A stretch of DNA of 64,000 nt, taken from Primula veris. Taxonomy: Eukaryota > Streptophyta > Magnoliopsida > Ericales > Primulaceae. Positions 33,930 to 45,358 of the stretch are shown here, one piece after another. Below the pieces are notes generated by a model. That model was not told where the DNA came from. It was given only the letters and a program-made list of their open reading frames with translations, and did not search any database. The stretch is from contig OY821740.1 of NCBI GenBank assembly GCA_963682055.1, forward strand, positions 13,726,814 to 13,790,813, given 5' to 3'. Position 1 is the first letter of the stretch. Each line of letters starts with the position of its first letter. Both the position numbers and the translations under genes were made by a program.

Positions 33930-34685
33930 AACATATCTGATTATTGTTTTGGTTCGAAAATAAAATTATTAATCATACTATGGAAAACATAATAGAGTTA
34001 ATTATGAACTTATGCTGGCAGATTTGGAAGACGAGAAACAAAATGATTTTTGATACCGAAAAGCTAAAACCCATGCAAGTAATTACCAAGGCGATGAATA
34101 TGTATACAGACTTCGTTACGGACTGCTATGTCCGGATGAAAAAGGCGAGCTTGGGTTCATAGAATATTTCTAAAAAATGGAAAAAACTGCCAAAAAGCTT
34201 AATTAAAGTTAATATTGATGCGGTCTTCACATGACATAATCATAGCGGCGCGGGTGGAGTTATTGCTCGTAATTATCTAGGCGAAATTTACGATTTATGG
34301 AGCGGTGGTTTTGTAGCAAATTCTCTGCTTATGGCAGAGGCTATGACTATTCGTATAGCATGTTCTCGTGCTAAGTATATGCAATGGGATAATGTAATTT
34401 TTCAAACGGATTGCAAAATTTTAGCAAAATATTGTTCGGATGATCCAAACGATCCTAGACGATCCTAGAAGATATTAGCGAAATTCGAGTTAATTTTGCT
34501 TGGAAGTTCGTTTAGTGTCCAAGATCGGCAAACGGTATTTCCCACTATTTAGCTAAATTAGCAATAAATAATGTAACTTATGTTAGTTTCGTGATTTTGT
34601 CTGACTAGTTGTGATATGTTATTTTGAAAGACTCGTTTTAATATAATATAGTTTCTATTTTCAAAAAAAATAAAATAAAATAGGA
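33930..34685 (+). pseudogene. LINE-type relic: RNase H-like 3' end
   Basis: Reads as NLCWQIWKTRNKMIFD (about 34000-34060), then, after a stop, LIKVNIDAVFT and GAGGVIARNYLGEIYDLWSG with MAEAMTIRIACSRAK, the pattern of the RNase H-like domain found at the end of plant LINE and similar reverse-transcriptase proteins. Stops at 34160-34162, 34232-34234 and 34466 disable it. An A-rich tail (TTTCAAAAAAAATAAAATA) at 34660-34682 fits a LINE 3' end. Confidence 0.7.
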
Positions 34686-34942
34686 ATGAAATTTCCCATC
34701 ATTGTGCATGCTAGGAATATCTCTTAATTTGATGAGAAATAAAAAGGAATCTTGAAAATTTGAGTGTTAAAAATTGAAGTAGCGATTTACGAGATAACAG
34801 AAAGAAAACAACGATTAGCTAGGTTTGATTTCGGGTCAAAAAATTCCAAGAAAAATACTTTTGCATCAACAAGAATTACAACTAGCTAGTCGATATGTCA
34901 GGGAAAAAGTGAAGACACTTATTTAACCACAAACAATGCAGT

Positions 34943-35648
34943 GGCCTTGTTTGGTTGTGTAAATAAGTATACTTATTTACTTACTTTTACTTATACTTAT
35001 TTTGTTTGTTTGGTTTGCAAAAAAATAAGTATACTTATTTACTTACTTTTACTTTTACTTACTTTTACTTATACTTATATTTAGTTTGTTTGGATGTTAT
35101 CTCATAAGTATATTTTTGGTGAAAAGTAAATGTCTATAAGTATACTTTTTAAAAGTAAGTTTGATGATACTTTTACTAGTAAGTAAAATACTGCTACTGT
35201 TTATATATGTTATATGATAAACCTATTTCAGTCTTGAATTCAACTTGTTGAATCTGAATGTATAAAATCTGTTATATTACTCAAGTTTTCATAACCAGAT
35301 TAAAATTTAGGTTTTAATCTGAATGTGCTTTTAAAGTACAGTTCAAAACCTAGTTCCTATCATCATTATATTTCCTAATTTTGTATTTTTTAATCTTTAA
35401 ATAATGAAATATTTTTTTGCTAATTAATTATTTTGCTTTATTCTATTAATCGAAATAAACAATTCATTTTCACTCAAAAAGTAAAAGTAAACATATTTTA
35501 CCAAACAACATTTTTAATGAAAAGTATATTTTTACGGTGTCCACCAAACAGTATTTACTTACTAAAAAGTAAACAGAAAAAGTATACTTTTCAACCCACT
35601 TATAAAAAGTATATTTTTGAATATAAAAGAGGCGACCAAATGAGACGG
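34943..35648. mobile_element. candidate MITE or hAT/Harbinger-type non-autonomous element
   Basis: The left end GGCCTTGTTTGGTTGTGT and the right end GAGGCGACCAAATGAGAC are partly complementary inverted ends. Inside, AAGTATACTTATTTACTTAC words are repeated near the left end (34966 and 35026) and inverted AAGTAAA/GTATACTTTT words near the right end. Confidence 0.45.
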
Positions 35649-36559
35649 TGGTATTATTTTAAAATGGTCACAACTCACACCAAACCACTTTTGAAATTTT
35701 GGTCGGCTCATCAGACCTTTAAACAATAGACGACTCACTGCTAGTGTTTTTATGTGAATTAGATTCATCATACCAAATATAAGGAAATCGATTGGCTTTA
35801 ATAAATGAGTAAAGCAGTACATGATTTAAATAAACACGATTGTTTTCAAATGTAAAAAAAAATAAAAATTGTTTCAAATGTACTCTACTAATTTCCCCAA
35901 CAAATATCTAGTCCCAGACCCGTACATATCCATTATTTTCTACTCCTACATTATTAGAGCAAGCACATCAACCTATTTATTGATCACTTTTAGCTAAATT
36001 TTATAGATTTTGTCTTAAAATTCATGTTTCATCATGGTAATTATATACTAGATAAAATTAGCTAGTGTTAGTTTTGCTAACTAAATAAGAAAGACAAGTT
36101 GTCTAGCTATATCTCTTATCAATTTAGAAATAGTAAAATAAAAAATAGTATTTAATCTTAATAGATATCTTGATAAAGAGCCTAACTTTTTGTCAAAATA
36201 CAAAATGAGTAGTTAAAGTTGAAAAAGTGAGATTTTTATGTTAATTTTATTAAGCGGGAACCATAGCGTGATGGTTTACTTATTCAACTCACAAAAAAGA
36301 CGTCTGCTATCCTCCATTATACTACTTAAATATATGTGTAAATTAAAAGCAAAATGTATTAAAATTATTAAATAAAATATATTGAACGTAATTCCTATAG
36401 TTTAAAAATCATATGATTATCTTTTAAATATATTTTATGACGATTGACTTCGTAATAATTTTCAATCAATTAATATTGCACATAATTTGGTTGATAACAA
36501 TGAAACGGTATAAATGTTTTTGATATTTTCAATATACTATCGAACCTCCCCCAATGGGT

Positions 36560-36712
36560 CAATAATAGTGGTAAAGTAAAACTGGTGTAGTATTTAATTA
36601 CTCCTACTTCCAATCCTATTAAACTCAGACACAGGTACACAACACACATCAACTTACACTCCCCCAATCTATGGCACATGCAATCCGTCTCATCCTCCTC
36701 TCATCTAAGTAA
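36560..36712 (+). pseudogene. broken copy of the APF2-like promoter, leader and first codons
   Basis: 36566-36712 matches 41272-41425 in the same orientation: GGTAAAGTAAA....GGTGTAGTATTTA, CTATTAAACTCA, then an ATG at 36671 opening MAHAIRLILLSSK before TAA, against MEGHAFSLFLLSL in the intact gene. Similarity ends where the foldback element at 36711 begins. So a former second copy of the start of the protease gene lies 4.7 kb upstream. Confidence 0.65.
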
Positions 36713-36913
36713 AAAATACATCTAAGTGTAATTTGTTTTAAACCTACTGAACTATCATAATATTCACAATTTAGATATTACTGTTAAATTAATTGGATGC
36801 AATTTAGTTTTAATTTATATTTTGGTCAAATTGTCTGTAAGTTGTATAAATCTTACCATTAATTTTTTGAAATGTCTTATTTTAGTTTAAATTCAAAAAT
36901 ATATAATTATATC

Positions 36914-36947
<34 letters not shown>

Positions 36948-37597
36948 TTATATAATAAACAAACACATATATATATATGTGTGTCATATTAATGTATGTA
37001 TAAAAATATATATAATATAATGGATGTATACATATTATTGTAAATAATGTAAATTCTAGATGATGTTTGTGTATAAAAATAAATTATAAATACTTAACAA
37101 ATATATTCTATTTACAAAAAATAATACTCTTTGAAAAACATAACAATTTTCTTGCCCTTTTTTCATGAAAGTATTCAAATAATGATGTGTACTCAAATAA
37201 TTTTGCTCGAATGTCATAAATCTAAAACTTACTTTATTTTCGTTTTAGAAAAAGTGTAAAAAAATTATAATTTTTTTATTTTAGAAAAAAATTTAAAGAA
37301 AATCTAGTCAAATAATATGTTTTTTAAACTAACATACTTTATTATGTATGTATATGTATGTGTTTTAGTAGAAACATTATAAATTGTAATGTTTCGAAAA
37401 GACATGCTTAAATTTATACAAATTACAAAAAATATGACTAAAATGAAAAGTGAAATTAAATTTCATCTAACTAAATTAACGTCAACATCTGAACTGTGAA
37501 TATTATTATAGTTCAGTACGTCAATCGTTAACTTTGATAGTCTAGTACCTAAATCGTTAAAAAACATATAGTTCAATACACTAAATGTATTTTTTTT
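36711..37597. mobile_element. foldback element with roughly 110-bp inverted repeats
   Basis: The left arm AAAAAATACATCTAAGTGTA with TGAACTATCATAATATTCAC pairs with the right arm GTGAATATTATTATAGTTCA and TACACTAAATGTATTTTTTT. Same terminal motif as the 32988-33348 element but a longer AT-rich interior with TA/TATG microsatellites at about 36915-36980. No coding sequence was seen. Confidence 0.72.
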
Positions 37598-37708
37598 CCT
37601 CAACTATCACCAAAATGAAATTCTTTCAAAAATTAGTTATATAGTTTCACATTTCAACTTAACAAACTTTTCATAATTTTATTTTCAGCAATTTAAAGTT
37701 TTGAACAA

Positions 37709-37956
37709 TACTCCTTCAATTTCGTTTCCATTTAATTCTTCTTTACGAAACTACGTGTGATTTTGACCGGCTTATAACCTGTATCAAAATTGTCGAAATG
37801 ATTTTTTTTAAAATCTAATAATAAAATTTAATATTTGAACTATATGATCAACTTTTTAAAATTTTTATTCCGACAATTTTAATAAAAGTTCTTAGGCGGT
37901 CAAAATTACACATAGTTTCGTAATGGACAATTAAATCCATAATTTCCCTTTTAGTT
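37709..37956. mobile_element. Stowaway-like MITE (full-length relative of 23376-23451)
   Basis: Ends TACTCCTTCAATTTCG and CCATAATTTCCC are decayed; subterminal inverted repeats are clear: TTACGAAACTACGTGTGATT with CGGTCAAAATTACACATAGT and TTTCGTAA. About 248 bp. Confidence 0.72.
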
Positions 37957-38060
37957 TATTTACTAAGGAAACGTATGTCCGTAATTTTTAACACGAGCTA
38001 TTCTTATCATCGTACTAAAAAGTAAAAACTCATGTTTGATATCTAACTAAATTTAATTAT

Positions 38061-38404
38061 TGTTGTATAATATTATTAGACTATTAAGCTTGTACTTTAT
38101 GGGCCCAAGTGTACTTATAACTCTACCCCTCTATCTATATAAAGAGGGTTAGGGGTCTTGTATTTCACATTCATTCATATACATTCTGATTAATAAAGAC
38201 CATGTTGTTGTCTTTCTATATTCTCTCTCACATATATATGTATATAGAGAGAGACAACAACATGATATTTATTAATCATAATGTATATGAATGAATGTCA
38301 AATACAATACCCCTAACCCTCTTTATATAGATAGATGGGTAAGGTTACAAGCCCACTTGGGCCCATAAAATATAAGCTCAATAGTCCAATAATATACTAC
38401 AACA
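38061..38404. repeat. LTR palindrome (A plus B head-on)
   Basis: About 165-bp arms: GGGCCCAAGTGTACTT at 38101 pairs with AAGCCCACTTGGGCCC at 38349; TATATAAAGAGGGTTAGGGG pairs with CCCCTAACCCTCTTTATATA; CATTCATTCATATACATT pairs with AATGTATATGAATGAATG. The centre is at about 38232, an ACATATATATGT stretch. A transcript across it would form a long hairpin. Confidence 0.9.
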
Positions 38405-38930
38405 CTCCCCATTTGGATGTCTTGAATTCTTCCATGCAGTCGATCTGAGTCGAGTTCATTCGCAGTGCTAAACACATAAAAACCTTAGGGTCGAAAAACT
38501 CAATGTGGGACAAAACCGGTACCTAGGAGAAACTGTGTAGCCGAATGATATATGCCTAAATATCATGTAAGTAACTAATCACAAAACAATATATCTCATC
38601 AAAACCTTGCCAGAGCAAATCCAATAGAAAAATCTCTGATCGAAGGAAAAATAGTGCAATAATGGTAGTACTAGGGATCAACCACAAAACAGGTGACTCA
38701 TCAAAACCTTGATAGAGTAAACCCAGTGGAAAAAAATCTCTAGTCGAAGGACAAAAGAGTACACAGTGGTAATAAGTATACAACAGGATACTCCTCCTAA
38801 TTTTGGCAATCTTAAGTGAGATATGATGGGAACGTGTCTCGCTAAAAACCTTGCCAAGGAAAACCCAGTGGTAAAAAACCTTGGTCTAAGGACAAAAAGA
38901 GTACACGAGCATGCGATTGGATGCTCCCAC

Positions 38931-39240
38931 TCACTTGCACACGACATTGTGCGATGATTTCGACAAATTAGTAATTAGTGAAATAAGCATTCATCTGGAT
39001 GCTTCCCCTCACTTGCACACGACATTGTGCGATGATTTCGACTAAGTAGTAATTAGTGAAATAAGCATTCATCTGGATGCTCTCCCTCACTTGCACACGA
39101 CTGAGTGCAAGGATTTCATATTTCAAGAAAGAGTACGATCATTCGACTGTATGCTTCATTTACTTACACACGACTGGATGCAAGAAAATTTAACGTGGAA
39201 TAGAACGAGCATTCAACTGGATGCTCTTAAACTTCATATG
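38931..39240. repeat. 78-bp tandem repeat, about four copies
   Basis: TCACTTGCACACGAC recurs at 38931, 39009 and 39087, with a decayed copy near 39160 (period 78, then 73). Each unit also has GCATTCATCTGGATGCT, itself a near dyad. Lies inside the short LTR element. Confidence 0.88.
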
Positions 39241-39949
39241 TGAAGATTTATTTCGGCAAGAAAAGCTAAATAGTATAATCTAGTCATGTCTCTCTTGATC
39301 GATAACAACAAGTTGTCCTCAAATAAGACAAGTGCTTTATATGGATCGTGAGACAGAGCATATGTAATTCAAATATGGCTAATACGAGCTCGAAACCATA
39401 TACACTCTCTAGTCGTCTCATAGAGCACGAGTAGATCAGAGTGATTCGTTTGAAGAATTCAAGACGTACAAAGGAAGAGTGTTGTAGGATATTATTGGAC
39501 TCTTGGGCTTGTACTTTATGGGCCCAGGTGGACTTGTAACCCTACCCCTCTATCTATAGTGGTATTGTATTTCATATTAAATTATACACATTCTGATTAA
39601 TAAAGACATTCTCTCTATGTTCTTCGTATGTCTGCCTGTATAATATATAGACTCACAACAATTATCATATATTTGTCTGTTATCGATTAATTAATTGTTT
39701 ACAAACTGGGTAGTTAAATTTGACTTTATCGAGTTTTTATAGGATCGTTGTCCAATCATCTTCAAACTACTTATGCTGTTAAGAACTTTCACATTGACCA
39801 ATTTGACCATGCCAAACAAAATAGATTTTTTAATCTGAAATTACAAAAATCATGTACTCTCAAGCTACTGAAAGTTCATATATTTCAGACATCATATTCA
39901 AAAAATAATCAGAAGAGCCGTCTAACATCATTAACGTTATAGAGGCAGA

Positions 39950-40021
39950 TTGGTTTAATCAGACTGATTATCAAACAGTTATTTATTGATTTAATCAGAC
40001 TGATTATCAAACAGTCATTTA
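39950..40021. repeat. 36-bp tandem repeat, two copies, with a dyad
   Basis: TTTAATCAGACTGATTATCA occurs at 39954 and 39990. The core AATCAGACTGATT is a palindrome around one base. Confidence 0.85.
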
Positions 40022-40072
40022 TGTAATTTTTAGAATTCTTTTGACACTCAACCAAAACAAAAATAAAACCTC

Positions 40073-40400
40073 AAATATAATATTTATGGAACTCTGGTTG
40101 ATACTACCCTAAAATTAAATATTAATTAAAAATATTTAAAATTTTAATGATTTTAATATATTTTATTTGACTATTCAACAAAATAAAACACCAAATATAA
40201 TATTTATGGAACCCTAGTTGATACTACCATAAACTTAAATATTAATTAAAAATATTTAAAATTTTAATGATTTTAATGATTTTAATATATTTTATTTGAC
40301 TATTCAATAAAATAAAAACACAAATATAATATTATAGAACCCTATTTGAGACTAACCTAAACTTAAATATTAATTAAAAATATTAAATATATGGCTGAAT
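40073..40400. repeat. 120-129-bp AT-rich tandem repeat, three copies
   Basis: AAATATAATATTTATGGAAC begins at 40073, 40193 and (slightly altered) 40322. The second copy has an extra GATTTTAAT unit, which explains the longer spacing. Confidence 0.9.
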
Positions 40401-41379
40401 AACATATTCTTAAATTTCGGGATGAAAATAAAATTCTAAATTTACATTAAGAACTGGTGTGTTGAGAGTTTGGTTGGATCTATCTGACTCATTATCATTA
40501 TTGATCTAAAATTAGTAAAAAGTATTAGTATAGATCCATAAACCAGACAACACTAATGATCACAAATTCTTCATTTCCCATCACAAATGATTTAAATTCT
40601 GTTTGGTATCAGTTTTTTCTTTCTTTTGATTTTTAGATATTGGATTTTAAAATACTACGACTGTTCCAGATTATTCAGTTTTTAGTAAACATATTTCCAG
40701 TCTAAAAAAATCTAAAAGTCAAAATTATGTATTTTCGGTTGACTTTTGAAACCAATTTTTTTAAAATTTTGATTTGGACCTAAAATCATTTGTCAAACAT
40801 TTTACTTTACAACTAATACATACTAACAAGGTTATATTTTACTTAATTCATAATAGTTTTATTAACATTTTAATATTAAGTAGTGACACATCATCGTTTT
40901 AATATGTGTTAAACGACACATATGCATCTTAAATTTAATAATCACATTAGTTTCACGTTAACAATGTTATCAATTTTTAATTGATAATTTCTCAATTATT
41001 TTACTGATCACTATTCTCATGAGGAGAATTTATATGAGATAATAATGTTAATTATGAGTTGTGTTTGTCACGTCAGCAGTTACAAACATTAAAAACATTG
41101 TTAACTTTAATAATATTTTTAACATATATAAATACAATACATAATTTAACACAACTAATAAAAATAAAAAAAAATACATTATTAAATAACTATTTTACTT
41201 AGCAACTATTGAAGATGTACTAAACTAGAATTACATTTAGTTTATTTATTATAAAAAAAAACAAAAAAGAATATAGTGGGGTAAAGTAAAGAGGTGTAGT
41301 ATTTACTTTCACTTCTATTAAACTCACTCACACAAATCATCATCTTCCCCACTCACTCCACTCTCTCTCTCTCTCTTCC

Positions 41380-44252
41380 ATGGAAGGACATGCATTCTCT
41401 CTCTTCCTTCTCTCTCTACTCTCTCTCTTCACCATCTCTACTTCTCTCCATTTCCAACCCTTAACCCTCAACTCTCTCCCTTCCCCATCACCACTCTCTC
41501 AACAAACTCAACAAAACTCACAATTCACAACAAAAACAACCAAATATGAAACACAAGAACCCATTTCACCATACACCCTCTCTCTATACCTCCACCACCT
41601 TGACTCTCTCTCTCAAATCTCCTCCCCCTCCTCCCTCTTCTCCCTCCGCCTTCTCCGCGACAAAACCCGTGTCTCTGACATTGAAAAAAGAGTTCAAAAC
41701 ATAGCATCCAACAACCAATGGGGTGCAAATGCGGTGCGTAAGGGCAAGAGGGACTTTTCGAGTTCTGTATCGTCGGGTTTGAGCTTAGGGAGTGGGGAGT
41801 ATTTCACCAGGATTGGGTTCGGGACGCCTGCTAAGTACTTGTACGTGGTGTTGGATACGGGGAGCGATGTTGTCTGGATACAATGCAAGCCTTGTAAAAA
41901 GTGTTATTCGCAATCCGATTTAATTTTTGATCCGAAGGGGTCGAAGACTTACGGGAGGCTTGGGTGTGCGTCGACGCTTTGTCGTCGGCTCGAGTATAAT
42001 GGGTGTAACAAGAAGACTAATACTTGCCAATACCAGGTACGGGTTTTTTGTGTTTTTTTTAACTGAAATTCTGTTCGGTTAATTGGGTTTTTGTAAATTG
42101 TTTCGATTTTCTTGTTTACTACCTTTTATTATCAATTTTTTCCTAGTATTTTGTACCTTGTATTTGAATTTTATTTTGTTTTGAACTTTACCATTCAATT
42201 CTGGATGAAAAGGATGTTTTTCTTTCATAGTTGGGTTGGAAAGTTGAAATTTCAAAAAAATAGGAATCCAAGTAATAATCAGAAAATTTAACAATGTACG
42301 GTTTTATTTTGTGTTTTATTTGTTGGGATTCTGTTTGGTATACTAATTTTGATTGACATGATTTAGAAAATTGGAGTAACAAGGTGGAGACCTGGAGACA
42401 TTCTGGCCGCATTTTGATAATTAATACTATTTTTATATGTGTTTTGATTGAAATCTTTAAAAAATCAACATTTATCAAAATAATTGTTTCGGCCTTTTGA
42501 TAAATAATATTTTTATATGTGTTCCCATTTTAAAGATTTTTAAAAGATTCTGTTTCTGGTTTGATAGAATCCCTAATTTATTTGCCTTTTTTTTTTTTCT
42601 GATTTATGAATATGTTATGTGGTCAGGTTTAGAAAAAAAATGGTTTTAATTGATGTAAATGGCTACACGTCATGCCATTTATTTAGGGCCAGTTGGTATG
42701 TTTTCATAGTTGATGACAATTATGTCACATTGTTACTTTACAACTAGCTAGTGTTTCAACTAAATTATGATTTGGTTTATGTGGTTGCAGTTTATAAGCT
42801 CCTTGTTATAGGATAATAGGACCAAGATCTTTTTATAGTATATGTTTTTTTTTGGCTTTTAGAGAAGAAAGGCTTCGATATGCCATTTTGATTGTTTAGT
42901 TGTAGTTTTTAAGCTCTTTGTTTATTGAGTGGTGCATTATTTGGTTGGTTATCTTATCAAAGTACTTTTGCTGGCTTAAAAGTTGCAGGCAAACCAGCCT
43001 GTATGTATCTGTTATGCACATTTGTTAAAGACCATCTCAATTTAATAAGAATATTTCTTTCACTACCCGTAGTTTATTTATTTCTTCAATCTAAGGATGA
43101 GTAATTGACATAATTGTATTGTGATTTGCATGTCCATTTGGATATTTCGTTTTAGCTTTCATTTTTGGGTGATGTTTAACTAGTTTTAATTTGGCATTGT
43201 GCTGCTACACCACATTTCCAGTCAAATATCCGAAACTTCCTAGGATCAATGACTAGTTCACTACATTTTAATCAGATGAGCCATTAATATACTTGCACAG
43301 AAGAAATGATATTTCAGATCTTGCAAACCTAGTCCCTCCGGATTTTTTCCTGCGTAATTTCGTTGTCCAGCAAGTGTTTTGCTATTTGTATTTGTGCTGT
43401 TCTTGTGTAATTATTGATCATTGGCTATGTTTGTTGCACAACTCACACCAGGTCTCGTACGGGGATGGTTCATTCACTATGGGTGACTTCTCAACCGAAA
43501 CACTAACATTCCGAAACAACCGAGTGAAGAAGGTTGCAATAGGATGTGGTCACGACAACCAAGGACTATTTGTGGGAGCCGCCGGTCTTATAGGACTAGG
43601 AAGAGGCAGGCTATCTTTCCCAGTCCAATCAGGTCATCGTTTCGGTAAAAAATTCTCATACTGTTTAGTAGACCGCACAGCTTCTTCCAATCCATCTTCA
43701 ATCATTTTCGGAAACTTGTCCGTTTCAAGAAAAGCCAAGTTCACCCCCTTGCTCACTAACCCAAAACTCGACACCTTTTACTATCTAAGCCTTGTTGGAA
43801 TATCCGTAGGTGGAGGGAGAGTAAATGGAGTATCTTCTAAACTCTTTAAAATCGATAAAGCTGGGAACGGTGGGGTCATTATTGACTCAGGCACTTCGGT
43901 CACTCGTTTGACACGACCTGCTTACGTGGCACTTAGGGATGCGTTCAGGAAGGGTACTACTGATCTGAAACGAATACCGGATTTCTCCCTTTTCGATACA
44001 TGTTATGACCTTAGAGGAAGAAAAGAAGTGAACGTTCCGACTGTGACGCTGCATTTTGCTGGTGGTGCTGACATGGCGCTGCCAGCATCGAATTATTTGA
44101 TCCCAGTTGACAGTCGAGGGACCTTTTGTTTAGCATTTGCGGGGACAACGAGCGGGTTGTCCATTATTGGGAATATTCAACAGCAGGGTTTCCGTATCGT
44201 CTACGATCTGGCTGCTTCTCGTGTCGGGTTTACCCCCAATAGTTGTGCTTGA
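41380..44252 (+). CDS. APF2-like pepsin-family aspartic protease (A1B)
   Basis: Two exons, 41380-42036 and 43452-44252, joined CAG|GTACGG to CACCAG|GTC in phase 0, give 485 residues. The N-terminus MEGHAFSLFLLSLLSLFTIS is a signal peptide, followed by a Ser/Gln-rich propeptide. Catalytic DTGS at residues 159-162 and DSGT at 364-367, flap tyrosine in SYGDGS (222), and the Cys-rich insertion after the first site (QCKPCKKCYSQSD) are those of plant secreted A1B proteases. GCGHDNQGLFVGAAGLIGLG, IGNIQQQGFRIVYDLA and the C-terminal GFTPNSCA match Arabidopsis ASPARTYL PROTEASE FAMILY PROTEIN 2 (At1g01300) closely. Likely cell wall or apoplast. The leader just before the ATG is CT-rich. The 1.4-kb intron carries no gene. 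The ATG at 41380 is the first after the leader and gives a good signal peptide. Confidence 0.93.
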
Positions 44253-45078
44253 TAAGTGTGGAAAGAGTTTTTATTTTGTATTATCTTTTTAATTTCTGTA
44301 ATATTCCCATGTGTTTTGAGGGTGAGGATGTCAGTGTAGAAGAAACATTTTCACATGTTTATTTCTTGATGCATTATATATATCCACTAAATCATTTAGT
44401 TTCTGACATGAAATAGTATACAGATATGAATATGCAGTGTACTGAATTTAGTTTTTTTGGTTCCACATAATAGTAGAAAATAATATAGTTCTTCATGAAA
44501 TGGGAAGTTGAAAAACTTGTTCTGTAGAAAGTTCTTGGTTTAGAGCTAATTCAATACGTGACAACAGAAAATGCTATTGCCACCTTATGATTTCCTTATA
44601 GTCTCTAAAAAAAAGTTATCTCTACACTTGTGTAACCTAATGATCCTTGAACATGAAATGGGAAGTTCTGTACATATTTATTGACTTTATTGATAGGGAA
44701 ATCTAAGGACTTGGTCTTCATCTCTCTGAGTTGTTATTTGTTATTATTAAAAAGGATGAATTGAAAATAATACCACATGTTTACTGTCAAAAGATTTAAA
44801 AATAAACTGGTTACTGGAAGCAAATTTCGGTCCAGTCTTGCCTGGACCGCCTCTCATAGCTATACCTGGAAAATACTTGCTGTCGAGAAAAGGGATAAGG
44901 TAAAGAAAAGGAAGATGCAAAGGTTAATATTGTTCTTTGCTTCAAATGTAGATTACGTTACATACAATTCAATTTACACTTTGATACTACAGTGTGATTT
45001 TATGGGAAAAAAAGGATTTACATATAAAAGATGCTTCTAAGCATTAGTCAGTGGAAGGATCCACGTTGGGGTATTCCT
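44253..45078. other. 3' flank of the protease gene
   Basis: 3' UTR to about 44400 (TTTTGTATTATC...), then non-coding DNA. A short plus-strand frame at 44777-45040 has no recognisable family and is judged chance. Confidence 0.45.
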
Positions 45079-45358
45079 AGGGCATGTTTGGTTGCATCAC
45101 AAGGTTGGGACTGGATTATACAGTAAGTATTATCAGATGTTTGTTTGCTAAAGGCAACTAAACTAATAGTACGACTGGACTACTAGTGATAACCTTTTAG
45201 CTAGTGTTTTTGCAATACCATAGTGGTTGACTATATATGTATGGTTTAGATCAGTCGAATTCCGTCTAGAATGATGACCTTCATTTCAAATACTGTTCAC
45301 AATCCGACCCGGAATGCTAATGCCAAGAATACTAATCCTGTAACTAAACGAGACCCTA
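45079..45358. mobile_element. Harbinger/hAT-like MITE
   Basis: The left end AGGGCATGTTTGGTTGCAT and the right end TAACTAAACGAGACCCTAAA are imperfect inverted repeats 280 bp apart, the pattern of common plant MITEs with TTTGGTT ends. Confidence 0.6.

Larger units (their letters stand above)
38061..39660 (+). mobile_element. short non-autonomous LTR element containing an inverted extra LTR
   Basis: Three copies of one LTR are present: A (plus, from 38061), B (minus, ending 38404) and C (plus, 39480-39660). LTRs begin TGTTGTA and end ACAACA. The outer ends of A and C are flanked by a 5-bp direct repeat ATTAT (38056-38060 and 39661-39665), so the whole 1.6 kb behaves as one insertion. Purine tracts adjoin B (minus-strand ATGGGGAG) and C (AAGGAAGAG), and GAAGAATTCAAGAC precedes both tracts, so the two 3' ends face outward. 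The interior holds AAAACCTTG(C)CA and AACCCAGTGG phrases repeated at about 38600, 38705 and 38850 and a 78-bp array; no coding capacity. Confidence 0.8.

Noticed and set aside
35950..36260. AGAGCAAGCACATCAACC as the start of another MITE
   Set aside because: No convincing right end or inverted repeat could be seen.
38405..39479. CRISPR-like array from the 78-bp repeats
   Set aside because: Plant nuclear DNA; direct tandem units with no unique spacers, lying within an LTR element.
44777..45040. 87-codon plus-strand frame downstream of the protease gene
   Set aside because: No family resemblance, no promoter or splice context; probably chance.
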